Shown here piece by piece: positions 51,501 to 58,972 of a stretch of DNA of 64,000 nt. The stretch lies in contig NZ_JAOBTQ010000001.1 of the NCBI RefSeq assembly GCF_033366695.1, forward strand, positions 7,936,001 through 8,000,000. The letters are read 5' to 3'. This DNA comes from Streptomyces sp. SCL15-4 (GTDB lineage Bacteria > Actinomycetota > Actinomycetes > Streptomycetales > Streptomycetaceae). The notes beneath the pieces were generated by a model. That model ran no database searches and was not told where the DNA came from. It saw nothing but the letters and a program-made list of their open reading frames with translations. The translations under genes were made by a program, and so were the position numbers. How positions within the stretch are numbered: the stretch's first letter is position 1; each line of letters starts with the position of its first letter.

Positions 51501-52065
51501 CGAGGCGCACAGCATCGGCACCGTGGGCGAACGCGGGCGCGGCGTGGGCGAGTTCTTCGACGTCGACCGGTCCGGCGTGGACCTGTGGATGGGCACCCTC
51601 TCCAAGGCCTTCGCCAGCTGCGGCGGTTACCTCGGCGGCTCCGCCAGGATGGTGCGGTGGCTGCGGCACACCCTGCCGGGCTTCGTCTACAGCGTCGGCC
51701 TGACCCCGGCCAACGCGGCGGCGGCGCTGGCCGCCACCGAGCTGATCGTCGCCGAACCGGAGCGGGTACGGGCCCTGCGGCGCAACGCCGACCTCTTCCG
51801 TTCGCTGGCAGCCGCGGCCGGCCTGGCCACGGGCGTCAGCGCCCACACGCCGATCGTGCCCTGTGTGCTCGGGGACTCCGCGCGGACCCTCCGCATCGCG
51901 GACCGGCTGTACGACCGCGGTGTCATAGCCGATCCGATCTTCCATCCCGCCGTGGAGGAGGGCCTGGCCCGGCTGCGGTTCTTCGTCACCAGCGAACACC
52001 GCGAAGAGGACATCCGGCGGGTGGTGTCGGTGCTGGCCGAGGAGGTGACGTCCGCCGGGGGATGA
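48595..52065 (+). CDS. Ketosynthase-ACP-alpha-oxoamine synthase fusion
   Basis: A 1156-residue three-domain enzyme. The ketosynthase (about 15-455) has C213 in LDAACSGG, H348 in EAHGTATAVGDPVE and H385 in GHSLGAAG. A linker of about 190 residues has no acyltransferase signature. An acyl carrier domain lies near 640-745, with the 4'-phosphopantetheine Ser690 in LGFDSLMLEELE. The PLP-dependent alpha-oxoamine synthase (about 760-1150) has SFGSYNYLGLSGHP, SGHATNVTAIG, VDEAHSIGTVGERGRG and K1004 in GTLSKAFASCGGYLGG. AOS enzymes condense acyl thioesters with an amino acid and lose CO2; the precedents joined to ACPs are PigH/RedL in prodiginine synthesis. It probably makes an alpha-amino ketone. Confidence 0.9.
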   Translation: MRAETMHSAPSGSARRDDIAIVGMACRFPGARNLNEYWRLLTGPRPQFTRIPDERWRAAAFLSDSLRDASAAYTDIMAMLPDVGHFDAAHYGIPPRRARAMDPQHRLLIDLAREAIQDAGWEAEGFDREETSVITSLTESGYREISTLPIRMRQLAGGEFGAGAAGSGELEMVRAVDRLNGTSVAGLLLNMGPNTVSSVFDLHGESYALDAACSGGLMAVANAVHALRAGRTRIALAGGAQLALTPDLLVGLCRIGAISRSGRCLPFGAEADGFVLGEGAALLVLRPLADALAAGDRVYAVIRGVGSANDGTVHGGMQPQAAGQLRALRRAYRDAGLTPDAVGYLEAHGTATAVGDPVEIEALRELRGDGGSHAYLGAVKAVVGHSLGAAGLAGLMKAALAVHHGIVPPQPAFGLADSAGLDAARLTVPTEPVPWPDSGQPRRAGVSAFGFGGTGVHLVLEESATRPDRPVSGTGPHLLVLSARDRSGLARHARELAHVVAAGEPPPAQVADTLARRTLLAERLAVVAEDAADAVARLTEAAEAVAAGRTGDIGPGQWAGTVPPDAPADAAGPVPVRLPGETRTAELLRLARHAVTGRGLRPAGERLPPLTLPPSPLAPRRHWVVDDSARETVPVDRAHAAAEAEEAVVPAPATSAVSAVVREEVSRIGVFPPRDVHERMALVADLGFDSLMLEELEVSIGNRLPGFRTEEMYEPTLTVARLIELAAAHPVAEPVREGPAPQPFPHRQEEPRWDTEASRVDDFPEVRRFEERFDAITGSGADYPYFRVHQGNIRDTTVVGDRSYLSFGSYNYLGLSGHPAVNEAARRAVDRYGTSVSASRVLSGERELTVRLERALADFLGVEDCVALVSGHATNVTAIGHLVGRDDLVLHDALAHDSILQGCALSGAARRPFAHNDVGRLEHLLRANRSRFRRVLIAVEGAYSMDGDLVDLPALIELKKRYGALLMVDEAHSIGTVGERGRGVGEFFDVDRSGVDLWMGTLSKAFASCGGYLGGSARMVRWLRHTLPGFVYSVGLTPANAAAALAATELIVAEPERVRALRRNADLFRSLAAAAGLATGVSAHTPIVPCVLGDSARTLRIADRLYDRGVIADPIFHPAVEEGLARLRFFVTSEHREEDIRRVVSVLAEEVTSAGG

Positions 52066-52075
52066 CCGGGATGTC

Positions 52076-52654
52076 TCAGATCAAGGTGCGTTCGATCCGG
52101 CTCAGCACAGCGTTCCCGCCCGTGGCGCCGATGTGGCCGGCGTCCTCGGCCGACGGCGCGTTCCTCTGCTCGCGGGTGGTGCCCACCTGCTGGGAGAGCA
52201 GGTAGGCGATGATCTCCGCCTCCTGTTCCTGGACGTCGTCGTAGGTGGCGCGCAGCAGCATGTCCCGCACCAGCTCCGGGTCGAGATTGGGGAAGAGGAG
52301 GCGAGCGGTCGTCTCGTCGAGCAGGCCGGCCCCGCGATGGCAGCAGATGATGTGACCCAGCTCGTGCAAGATGATGTGCTCCTGATGCGCGGTGGTGGTG
52401 TTGGCGTCGTAGAAGATCAGGTCCTCGTCCCGTGCGGCAACCCACATGCCGCACGGGTGCGACGCCGGCATCTGCATCGGCACGAGCGTGATCGGGCGGC
52501 CGCGGACACTGCCGAGGTGGTGGCAGAGTTCGGCCACGTCGGCCACGTCCGGAAGGTCCAGGGCGGCGATCCGCTGCGCACCGGCCTTGCGCAGCTGCTT
52601 GAGCTGACTGCGGCGGTCCTGCTCGGCCGGGCGACTCTTCCTGAGCCCTCTCAC
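52076..52654 (-). CDS. ImmA/IrrE-type metallopeptidase-like protein
   Basis: A 192-residue protein with a zinc HExxH motif, IILHELGHIICCHRG, followed by LFPNLDPELVRDML and EQEAEIIAYLLSQ, where the Glu is the third metal ligand (E-A-E). ImmA/IrrE proteins cleave or relieve an XRE repressor. Here the XRE gene lies directly upstream and overlaps by 4 bases, so this peptidase probably acts on that regulator. It ends 10 bases from the convergent KS fusion gene. Confidence 0.85.
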   Translation of the reverse strand: MRGLRKSRPAEQDRRSQLKQLRKAGAQRIAALDLPDVADVAELCHHLGSVRGRPITLVPMQMPASHPCGMWVAARDEDLIFYDANTTTAHQEHIILHELGHIICCHRGAGLLDETTARLLFPNLDPELVRDMLLRATYDDVQEQEAEIIAYLLSQQVGTTREQRNAPSAEDAGHIGATGGNAVLSRIERTLI

Positions 52655-53109
52655 TGAGTCGGATCCCCTCCCTCCGTATCGGGCACGTCGGTGACCGGAG
52701 GGAGCCCTTGCAACTGCCGGTACTGGTCCATGATGGCCGTGATCGCCTGGAGATTCTCCCGTTTCATGCCGGCGGCCCGCATCGCCACCGCGCGCACGCC
52801 CGCCTGCCGCAGTGCCTCGACGGCGGCCAGTTCGCTCAGGACCGACTCGGCGACCTCGTCGTCGAAGAAGTAGGCGACCGACACACCGAAGAACCGGGCC
52901 AGGGCCGCCAGGAGGTCCGGGGAGGGGTTGGAGCGCTTGCCCGTGCGCAGTTGCGAGAGGTAGACGCCGCCGACCTTCAGGTCGGGATTGTTCCGCTTCA
53001 GCTCCTCCGCCACCTCGGCGTTCGTCCAGTGCCTGCCCTTGGGGCGGACCGTTCTGAAGAGGCTGTCCAGGCGGGTGGCGAGCAGGGGTCGGTCGTCGGG
53101 CTCGGACAC
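52651..53109 (-). CDS. XRE-family transcriptional regulator
   Basis: A 152-residue regulator. The HTH is in WTNAEVAEELKRNNPDLKVGGVYLSQLRTGKRSNPSPDLLAALARFFGVSVAYFF. The C-terminal helix contains AVEALRQAGVRAVAMRAAGMKRENLQAITAIMD. GTG at 53109 has GGAGG upstream. It is co-translated with an ImmA-like peptidase, the usual repressor/antirepressor-peptidase pair. Its target may include its own AT-rich upstream region and the adjacent KS-ACP-AOS genes. Confidence 0.88.
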   Translation of the reverse strand: MSEPDDRPLLATRLDSLFRTVRPKGRHWTNAEVAEELKRNNPDLKVGGVYLSQLRTGKRSNPSPDLLAALARFFGVSVAYFFDDEVAESVLSELAAVEALRQAGVRAVAMRAAGMKRENLQAITAIMDQYRQLQGLPPVTDVPDTEGGDPTQ

Positions 53110-53325
53110 TGATCCTCCCTTCCGGTGCCCCTCGGTGATGCCCTTGGCTATACGACAGTTTTCCAGATTAGCTGTCAGTTGACAATTGGGCATGGCTCCG
53201 CCAACGTTGGAGCGCGCCGATAGCTGGTAGCTAACTTGGCTCACGGGGGTGGCCGAGTCGGCTCCGGCTGAGCCGGTCAGGCCTGCCCTCGGGGGTGGGC
53301 GGACCTGACCGGACGGCGCCGCTCG
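53110..53325. promoter_or_regulatory. Promoter/operator region of the XRE-ImmA operon
   Basis: An AT-richer 215-base gap. It contains the palindromes TAGCT-GGT-AGCTA (53221-53233) and CCAACGTTGG (53201-53210), and another TAGCTG at 53169 joined to TCAGTTGACA. Two TAGCTG-centred sites about 50 bases apart suggest XRE binding here and autoregulation. Confidence 0.5.
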
Positions 53326-53364
53326 GCCCGTGTCCCGCCGCAGAACCGGCGGCGGGACACGGGC
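53326..53364. terminator. Hairpin (16-bp perfect stem)
   Basis: GCCCGTGTCCCGCCGC and its exact complement, 7-base loop. One of two consecutive hairpins after the minus-strand MAB_1171c-like gene. Confidence 0.8.
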
Positions 53365-53373
53365 ACGAGAAGA

Positions 53374-53408
53374 CCCGCCCGGTCCGACGGGGGAACGGAC
53401 CGGGCGGG
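53374..53408. terminator. Hairpin (13-bp perfect stem)
   Basis: CCCGCCCGGTCCG and CGGACCGGGCGGG with a 9-base loop, starting 4 bases after the stop of the minus-strand membrane protein gene. With the 53326-53364 hairpin it forms a double terminator. Confidence 0.85.
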
Positions 53409-53411
53409 AGC

Positions 53412-54566
53412 TCAACCAGCCTTGCCGAGCTTACGGTAGGCGGTGGCGACTTGGGTGAGCCAGGCCGTCTCCGCGGCGAAGTTGTCCGAATCACGATCTT
53501 CGAAGTTCGCCGTGTCCTTGTTGTCGTCGGGGATGGTGCCGGCGCGCTTGGCCCGCAGGGCCTGCCGGATCTGGGCGGCCTCGGCGAACGCCTGCCGCGA
53601 CTCCTCGCCCGCCTGCGGGCGCGGCCCGCCGGTGCCGTCGGCGCTGCGGTCGATGTAGGGACGCAGGTCCCGCCAGCCGTCGCGTATCTCCACGACCCGC
53701 CGGTGGAGGCGGTAGTCGAGGTCGGCGACCGAGGCCGCGGGCGGCTCCAGGACGATGTCCGGGGAGGACTCGTACAGGTCCCGCCAGAGCGGATACAGGA
53801 CACGGTAGGAGCGGTAGGTGTCCACCCATTCCACCAGCCGGACGGCCGGTGCGCCCCAGGAGGGCACGGTCAGGCTGAGGGAGAGGATCGCGATGCCCGC
53901 CGCGCTGAACACGTTGGAGGCGAGTGTCCAGGCGCCGATGTCGACCCCGGCCGCGGCGGTGAGGATGTTGACCGTCCTGGCCGAGCAGTAGAGGAAGAGC
54001 ACCACCGCGGCGACGGAGAGCAGCCGCAGCGCCTGCCGCAGCGAGGTCTTGTCGCTCATCCGGGCGTAGGGCCCGCACTGGCGGAAGATGGTGACGCAGG
54101 GCACCGCCTGGGAGACGATGAAGAGCAACAGGTAGGTGAGGACCAGCGGTTGGCCGCTGCCGGTGTCGAAGTCGGAGGCCGGCCGTCCGGTGCCGTCGGC
54201 GACGAGGAAGAGCGCCGTCAGCAGGACGTCGAGGGCGACTCCGGTGATCAGCCAGTAGCGGCTCAGGCGTGCCGCCTCCGTCTCGGAGGCCGCCCAGTGC
54301 AGCAGGATGATCTGCGCGCTGACACAGAAGGCGACCGCCGAGAGGTGCATCACCAGGATGGCGAGATTTCCCACGCCCAGGAAGGCGCCGTCGCCCATGG
54401 CGACGGCGCCCATCGTGAAGGTGAGCGACTGCAGGAGCAGCGTGATCACCAGCGTGCGGTAGGCACTGTCCCGCCAGTTGCGGCGCACCTGGCACAGCCG
54501 GTAGACGAGCGCGGCGTACGAGGACAGCGCCGCGATGACGAAGCAGAGTGTTCTGATGGTGGTCAC
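53412..54566 (-). CDS. Integral membrane protein, MAB_1171c-like (DUF6545)
   Basis: A 384-residue membrane protein. About seven N-terminal hydrophobic helices (TLCFVIAALSSYAALVYRL to VFSAAGIAILSLSLTV) cover residues 1-220. A cytoplasmic C-terminal region of about 160 residues follows, with LVEWVDTYRSYRVLYPLWRDLYESSPDIVL and DLDYRLHRRVVEIRDGWRDLRPYID, which is diagnostic of the MAB_1171c/DUF6545 family. These proteins usually lie next to an XRE and an ImmA-type gene, as here; their role is unknown. GTG at 54566 gives the first helix at the N-terminus. Confidence 0.82.
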   Translation of the reverse strand: MTTIRTLCFVIAALSSYAALVYRLCQVRRNWRDSAYRTLVITLLLQSLTFTMGAVAMGDGAFLGVGNLAILVMHLSAVAFCVSAQIILLHWAASETEAARLSRYWLITGVALDVLLTALFLVADGTGRPASDFDTGSGQPLVLTYLLLFIVSQAVPCVTIFRQCGPYARMSDKTSLRQALRLLSVAAVVLFLYCSARTVNILTAAAGVDIGAWTLASNVFSAAGIAILSLSLTVPSWGAPAVRLVEWVDTYRSYRVLYPLWRDLYESSPDIVLEPPAASVADLDYRLHRRVVEIRDGWRDLRPYIDRSADGTGGPRPQAGEESRQAFAEAAQIRQALRAKRAGTIPDDNKDTANFEDRDSDNFAAETAWLTQVATAYRKLGKAG

Positions 54567-54604
54567 GGCCCGATTCCTGGGAAGCCGCGAGGGCGGCGGA
54601 CGGC

Positions 54605-55345
54605 TCAGTCGGTCTTCTCGGTGGTGTTCTCGTCCACGGGGACTTCCAGGCCGATGCCTTCGGCCGCCACGGCGACGGCGAAGTCGAAGAAGGCCGTCTC
54701 GTCCCGGACGCTGTCGTGGGTGCGGCTGAAGACCTGGAACACCAGCAGGCCGATCAGACCGCTCCACAGAACGATGCCGCGTTCGACGAGGTCGGAGAAG
54801 GGAGCCTCGGGCGTGCCGCCGAAGAGGGCCAGGGCTTCCGGGCGCAGCAGCGGCGGTCCGGGCACCGTCCGGCGGGGCGGGGTGAGTTCACCGGCCTCCA
54901 GCGCGGACCGCACGATTCCGGCCAGCACCGCGGGCGTGCGTGAGGCCGGCGGCACGGTGTCCTGCGGGGCGTCGTAACCGGGAACGGGAGAGCCGTAGAT
55001 CAGCGTGAACTCGGCGGTGTGGTCGAAGGACCACTGCCGCAGCGCCCGGGCGGCCGCGAGCAGCCGCGCGCCCGCCGGCGCCCCGGCGTCCCGGGCGGCC
55101 TGGTCGGCCCGCTCCATGGCGGCCCCGGACGCGTTGTAGGCGTCGATGATGAGGGCGGTCAGCAGCTCGTCGCGGTGCGGGAAGACGGCTGCCACGTCGG
55201 AGCGGGACAGACCGCCGGCCTCGGCGACGGCGTCCAGGGACAGCTGCCCGGCACCCAGGCTCTCCAGCAGCCGGCGTGCGGTGGTCTTGATGGCCTCCGC
55301 GCGTCCGACGGTCTCGTCGGCGGCGGGACTTGTTCCGGATTCCAT
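54605..55345 (-). CDS. TetR-family regulator
   Basis: About 246 residues. The HTH lies in LSLDAVAEAGGLSRSDVAAVFPHRDELLTALIIDAYNASG. The C-terminal domain, WSFDHTAEFTLIYGSPVPGYDAPQD and AFFDFAVAVAAEGIGLEVP, matches the WHG/TetR_C_25-like type. ATG at 55345 is chosen over an ATG nine codons earlier because it keeps the usual arm length before the HTH. Same strand as the membrane protein gene and 38 bases upstream of it, so they may be co-transcribed. Confidence 0.85.
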   Translation of the reverse strand: MESGTSPAADETVGRAEAIKTTARRLLESLGAGQLSLDAVAEAGGLSRSDVAAVFPHRDELLTALIIDAYNASGAAMERADQAARDAGAPAGARLLAAARALRQWSFDHTAEFTLIYGSPVPGYDAPQDTVPPASRTPAVLAGIVRSALEAGELTPPRRTVPGPPLLRPEALALFGGTPEAPFSDLVERGIVLWSGLIGLLVFQVFSRTHDSVRDETAFFDFAVAVAAEGIGLEVPVDENTTEKTD

Positions 55346-55886
55346 GGTCAAACCGTACCTGTCGGTCACCATGGCGAGGGAGGCGGTTCGGCAGGTGCCG
55401 CGGCCGTGCCACCGGGTTCCGGCCATGCGCGCGGGAACGGGCGGGCACGGGTGGGCCGTTGGCGGAGCGGCGGCCGGCCGGCCGGGAAAGGTGGGCGGTC
55501 GAGGCGTGGTGCGGGACCGGGCCGGGTCGGCGTCGGACCTCCGGCGCCGGCCTCCAACCGGTCGTCGACGGCCGCCCGGTGGTTCCCGTCCCGGCGGAAC
55601 AGCCGTCGCCCCCGGGCCGGGTGGCCTGCCGGACGTCGGTCGGCAGCGGCTCCGGTACGGCTTGTTCCTTACGCCTGCCGGGAGTTCGTACCACCGGCCC
55701 CGTCGGCCACGGCAGCCTGGCGGCCGGTGTCCCGGGCCGCGGGCCGGAGAGGCGGCTCGGGAAGGGCGGTCGCGGGCCGGCGGGGCGGACGGCGCGGGCC
55801 CGCCAGGACGACCGGTCGGGTTCGTTCCCGTCGCGGTGCCCGGTACGGCGTCCTTGGCGCGGCCCGCGTCCGCCGGGGCGTCTGCC
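55346..55886. other. Intergenic region, no gene supported
   Basis: About 540 bases, extremely GC-rich, with long Arg/Pro-rich open frames on both strands but no recognisable protein. It must contain the promoter of the minus-strand TetR gene. Confidence 0.4.
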
Positions 55887-57263
55887 TCAGACCACCGTGA
55901 GGGATCCCGTTCGTCCGGCGTACTCCCGCAGGCCCCGCGTCGTGTCGCCCGCCCAGCCCACGTATCCGTCCGGGCGGATCAGGAAGACGCCGGGGCCGTA
56001 GGAGGCCGGGGGAGCGGGGAGCGAGGGGAGGCCCGGGAGGGTCGCTCCGAGCAGTGTCCAGTGCGGTCCGCGGAACGTGTCGAAGAGCCGTACGCCCGCC
56101 ACCGTGCCGTCGGGGGCGCGGTCGCCCGCGCGCAGCTCCCCGGCCTCCCGGCGCGTGTCGACGCTGAGGGAGGACTCCCGGTAGCCGACTCCGAGCTGCA
56201 CCGTCGCCCTGCCGCGCCGCACCTCCCCGCGGTGCACGCCCGTCGACAGCTCCAGCATGGCCGCGGCGTTCGCCCGGCGCTCCTCCTCGTACGTGTCCAG
56301 CAGCGCGTCCGGCGCCCCGCCCCGCAGCACCGCGCCCAGCTTCCAGCCCAGGTTGTAGGCGTCCTGCACGCTGGTGTTCAGGCCTTGGGCGCCGGCCGGC
56401 GAGTGCACGTGCGCCGCGTCACCGGCGAGGAACACCCGGCCCACCCGGAACCGGTCCGCCAGGGCCGCCCGCGGCCGGAAGACGGACGCCCAGCCGACCT
56501 CCGTCACGTCCTCCGCGTCCAGGTGCGTGCCGCGGGCGACCAGCTTGCGGATGCCGTCGGGGGACACGTCCGGCCGCGACCCCTCCGGCAGGCGGGCCGC
56601 CAGCTGGAAGTCCTCCGTCCCGGCCAGCGGGCACAGCCCGAGGAAGCCGCCGTCGTCTCCGGGGAAGGCGTGCCAGTGGACCCGGTCCAGACCCTTCAGC
56701 CGCAGGTCCGCCACCACGAACGGCGCGGGGTCGACCGCCTCCCCGGTCATGCCGACGCCCAGCGCCTGCCGGACCGCCGAGCGCCCGCCGTCGGCCGCGA
56801 CCGCGTACCGCGCGCGCAGTGCCGTACCGTCGGCGAACCGCGCCGTCACACCCTGTCCGTCCTGTGTCAGGGCCGTCACCTCGCGCCCGAAGGCGACCTT
56901 GCCTCCCAGTCGGGTCAGCCGCGCGTACAGCACCTCCTGCGTCCGCCACTGCGGGATCATCAGCGGCTCGCTGTAGGGCATGCCCTCGTCCGCGTCCAGC
57001 TTCTCGAACATCGACTCCTCGCCGAGCCGTTCGCCGTCCTTCCAGATCATCCGGTCCGGGTAGGGGCCGCCCGCCGCCCGGATGGCGTCCAGCACGCCGA
57101 GATCGTCGAAGACCTCCTGCGTACGCGGCTGGAGTCCCTTGCCGCGCGATCCGGGAAAGAGGTGCTCGCCCCGCTCCACGACCAGCGCGTCCACACCCCG
57201 GCGCGCCAGGTCGATGCCGAGGGTGAGGCCGGTCGGACCCGCACCCACGATCAGAACATCCAT
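55887..57263 (-). CDS. FAD-dependent aromatic monooxygenase (RIF-MO/phenol-hydroxylase type)
   Basis: A 458-residue class A flavin monooxygenase. MDVLIVGAGPTGLTLGIDLARRGVD is the FAD site; GKGLQPRTQEVFDDLGVLD, ARYAVAADGGRSAVRQALG (DG motif) and VFLAGDAAHVHSPAGAQGLNTSVQDAYNLGWKLGAVL (GD motif) are intact, and the C-terminal thioredoxin-like part ends with RPDGYVGWAG. The length and layout fit antibiotic-modifying hydroxylases such as the rifampicin monooxygenase, but the substrate is unknown. ATG at 57263 has AAGGAG upstream. A TetR gene is divergent and two perfect operators lie between. Confidence 0.9.
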   Translation of the reverse strand: MDVLIVGAGPTGLTLGIDLARRGVDALVVERGEHLFPGSRGKGLQPRTQEVFDDLGVLDAIRAAGGPYPDRMIWKDGERLGEESMFEKLDADEGMPYSEPLMIPQWRTQEVLYARLTRLGGKVAFGREVTALTQDGQGVTARFADGTALRARYAVAADGGRSAVRQALGVGMTGEAVDPAPFVVADLRLKGLDRVHWHAFPGDDGGFLGLCPLAGTEDFQLAARLPEGSRPDVSPDGIRKLVARGTHLDAEDVTEVGWASVFRPRAALADRFRVGRVFLAGDAAHVHSPAGAQGLNTSVQDAYNLGWKLGAVLRGGAPDALLDTYEEERRANAAAMLELSTGVHRGEVRRGRATVQLGVGYRESSLSVDTRREAGELRAGDRAPDGTVAGVRLFDTFRGPHWTLLGATLPGLPSLPAPPASYGPGVFLIRPDGYVGWAGDTTRGLREYAGRTGSLTVV

Positions 57264-57273
57264 GACATTTCTC

Positions 57274-57288
57274 CTTAACATCGTTAAG
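57274..57288. promoter_or_regulatory. TetR operator 1
   Basis: CTTAAC-ATC-GTTAAG, a perfect 6-bp inverted repeat 10 bases upstream of the monooxygenase start, partly covering its ribosome binding region. An identical pair of half-sites recurs at 57311. Confidence 0.85.
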
Positions 57289-57310
57289 TTCTGCCCTTCG
57301 AGAGACTGCC

Positions 57311-57325
57311 CTTAACGGTGTTAAG
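57311..57325. promoter_or_regulatory. TetR operator 2
   Basis: CTTAAC-GGT-GTTAAG, with the same half-sites as operator 1, 9 bases before the tetR GTG. Centre-to-centre spacing is 37 bases, so the two dimers would cover the whole divergent promoter. Confidence 0.85.
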
Positions 57326-57334
57326 CTGTCAAGC

Positions 57335-57988
57335 GTGAGTACGGACAAGCGCGCTCCCCTCGACCGCGAGCGGGTCGCCGACACCGCCCTGCGACTGCTG
57401 AACGAGGTCGGCCTGGACGGGCTGACGCTGCGGGCCATCGCCAAGGAGCTGGACGTCAAGGCACCCGCCCTGTACTGGCACTTCAAGGACAAGCAGGCGC
57501 TGCTGGACGAGATGGCGACGCTGATGTACCGGCGGATGCTCGCCCACACCGCGCTCGACCCCTGCGACACATGGCGGGAACGGCTGCTCGCCGTCAACCG
57601 GGGCTTGCGAAGCGCGCTGCTCGGTTACCGCGACGGCGCCAGGGTCTTCAGCGGCTCACGCTTCACGAGCACGGACCACGCCCCCGCGCTGGAGGCGAAC
57701 CTGCGGCTGCTGACCGGGGCGGGACTCGGCCTCACCGAGGCGGTCGACGCGGGGCGCACCGTGAACGCCTACACCATCGGCTTCGTCATCGAGGAACAGG
57801 GTGTGCGGCCCCTCCCGGGCGAGCGCCGGGAAGGGTTCGACATCGAGGACCGCGCCCGCCGCATGGCCGGCTTCCCGCTGGCGGCCGAGGCCGGCAGGCT
57901 CCTCTTCGACGACTACGACCGGCAGTTCGAGGAAGGCCTGGCACTCGTCGTCGCCGGCATCGCGGCGCGATACGGACTCGCGCCGTGA
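57335..57988 (+). CDS. TetR repressor of the monooxygenase
   Basis: A 217-residue regulator close in layout to the classical TetR class: LDRERVADTALRLLNEVGLDGLTLRAIAKELDVKAPALYWHFKDKQALLDEMA, then a TetR_C domain (WRERLLAVNRGLRSALLGYRDGARVF, TVNAYTIGFVIEEQG). The start GTG is 9 bases after operator 2, with little room for a ribosome binding site, so the transcript may be leaderless. It should repress itself and the divergent monooxygenase until a ligand, probably the monooxygenase substrate, binds. Confidence 0.9.
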   Translation: MSTDKRAPLDRERVADTALRLLNEVGLDGLTLRAIAKELDVKAPALYWHFKDKQALLDEMATLMYRRMLAHTALDPCDTWRERLLAVNRGLRSALLGYRDGARVFSGSRFTSTDHAPALEANLRLLTGAGLGLTEAVDAGRTVNAYTIGFVIEEQGVRPLPGERREGFDIEDRARRMAGFPLAAEAGRLLFDDYDRQFEEGLALVVAGIAARYGLAP

Positions 57989-58149
57989 CGCGGCGGTTCG
58001 CCTCGCGGCGGTAACTCACCCTCTCGTTCGTCTCGTTGGTCTCGCCGGAGAGCCGATCGCCGGTTCCGGCGAAGGATCGCCCGCCTCGGCGGCGGCCGTT
58101 GCCCGAAGGGGCGATCATGAGGCCTGTCCGCTCGAACCGAGGAGGAGCC

Positions 58150-58887
58150 GTGCAGGTGGAGCAGGTGGACTGGGTCGGGATTCCGGCAGGAGTGTTGCGC
58201 AGGGGTACACCGGCCGACGAAGTGGCGGCAGTGGCCCGCCGCTACGCGGACACCGGCGTGCCCGTGGAGTGGTACCTGAAAGAAGCCCCGCGCGCACAGA
58301 TCCACGTCCCGGCGTTCCGGATCGCCCGCACCCCGGTCACGGCCGGCCAGTGGAGGCTCTTCGCGGCGGACACCGGCAGGCCGCTCCCGCAGGCGCCGGC
58401 GGACCACCCGGTCATCGGGGTCACCTGGGAGGCGGCGACGGCCTACTGCCGGTGGCTCGGCGAACGGCTCGGCGGCCTCGAGGTGCGGCTGCCCACGGAG
58501 GACGAGTGGGAGCGAGCCGCGCGGGGCGACGACAGCCGGGAGTTCCCGTGGGGTGACGAGTACCGCACCGGCCTGGCCAATCTGGTGGACCTCGGCATCG
58601 GCACCACGACACCCGTCGGCTCGTTCCCCGAGGGTGCCAGCCCGTTCGGCGTGCTGGACATGGCCGGCAACGCCGACGAGTGGACCTCCACCCTCTACGC
58701 CCCCTATCCCGGCGCGCCCGCCGATGTGCCGGGCACCGAAGACTGGGCCTTCGACCCGCACATCACCCGGGGCGGCGCCTTCCGTCACGACCGGGACCTG
58801 GCCCGCTGTGCCCGCAGGCACGGCGTCTACGAACCGGACCTCGAAGCGATCGGTGTGGGCTTCCGCCTGGCGGCTCCGGCCGCGTAG
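58150..58887 (+). CDS. SUMF1/FGE-sulfatase-fold protein lacking the FGE cysteine pair
   Basis: A 245-residue formylglycine-generating-enzyme-like fold. [93 protein letters not shown] and the end GVGFRLA are all present. Real FGEs have two active-site Cys near the end; here only one is seen ([10 protein letters not shown]), so formylglycine formation is unlikely. The protein may be an iron-dependent or binding member of the family. GTG at 58150 has GGAGGAG upstream. Confidence 0.85.
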   Translation: MQVEQVDWVGIPAGVLRRGTPADEVAAVARRYADTGVPVEWYLKEAPRAQIHVPAFRIARTPVTAGQWRLFAADTGRPLPQAPADHPVIGVTWEAATAYCRWLGERLGGLEVRLPTEDEWERAARGDDSREFPWGDEYRTGLANLVDLGIGTTTPVGSFPEGASPFGVLDMAGNADEWTSTLYAPYPGAPADVPGTEDWAFDPHITRGGAFRHDRDLARCARRHGVYEPDLEAIGVGFRLAAPAA

Positions 58888-58930
58888 GAACCGGACGCCG
58901 GACGCTCGCCTCCGTACCGGCCTCCATGTT

Positions 58931-58961
58931 GTAATAGCCCCCAGCACTTAGCACCTATTAC
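58931..58961. promoter_or_regulatory. Inverted repeat upstream of GNAT gene
   Basis: GTAATAG (58931-58937) and CTATTAC (58955-58961) form a perfect 7-bp inverted repeat with a 17-base spacer, in an AT-rich patch directly before the acetyltransferase start. It may be an operator or part of the promoter. Confidence 0.45.
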
Positions 58962-58972
58962 CTAATCAGGGA

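Noticed and set aside
48502..51999. A 1165-codon open frame antisense to the KS-ACP-AOS gene
   Set aside because: It is a GC-bias shadow: Gly/Val/Arg/Gln-rich, no recognised domain, and the opposite frame encodes a complete three-domain enzyme.
55346..55886. Hidden gene in the GC-rich gap
   Set aside because: All frames are Arg/Pro-rich without conserved motifs; no start with a ribosome binding site was convincing.
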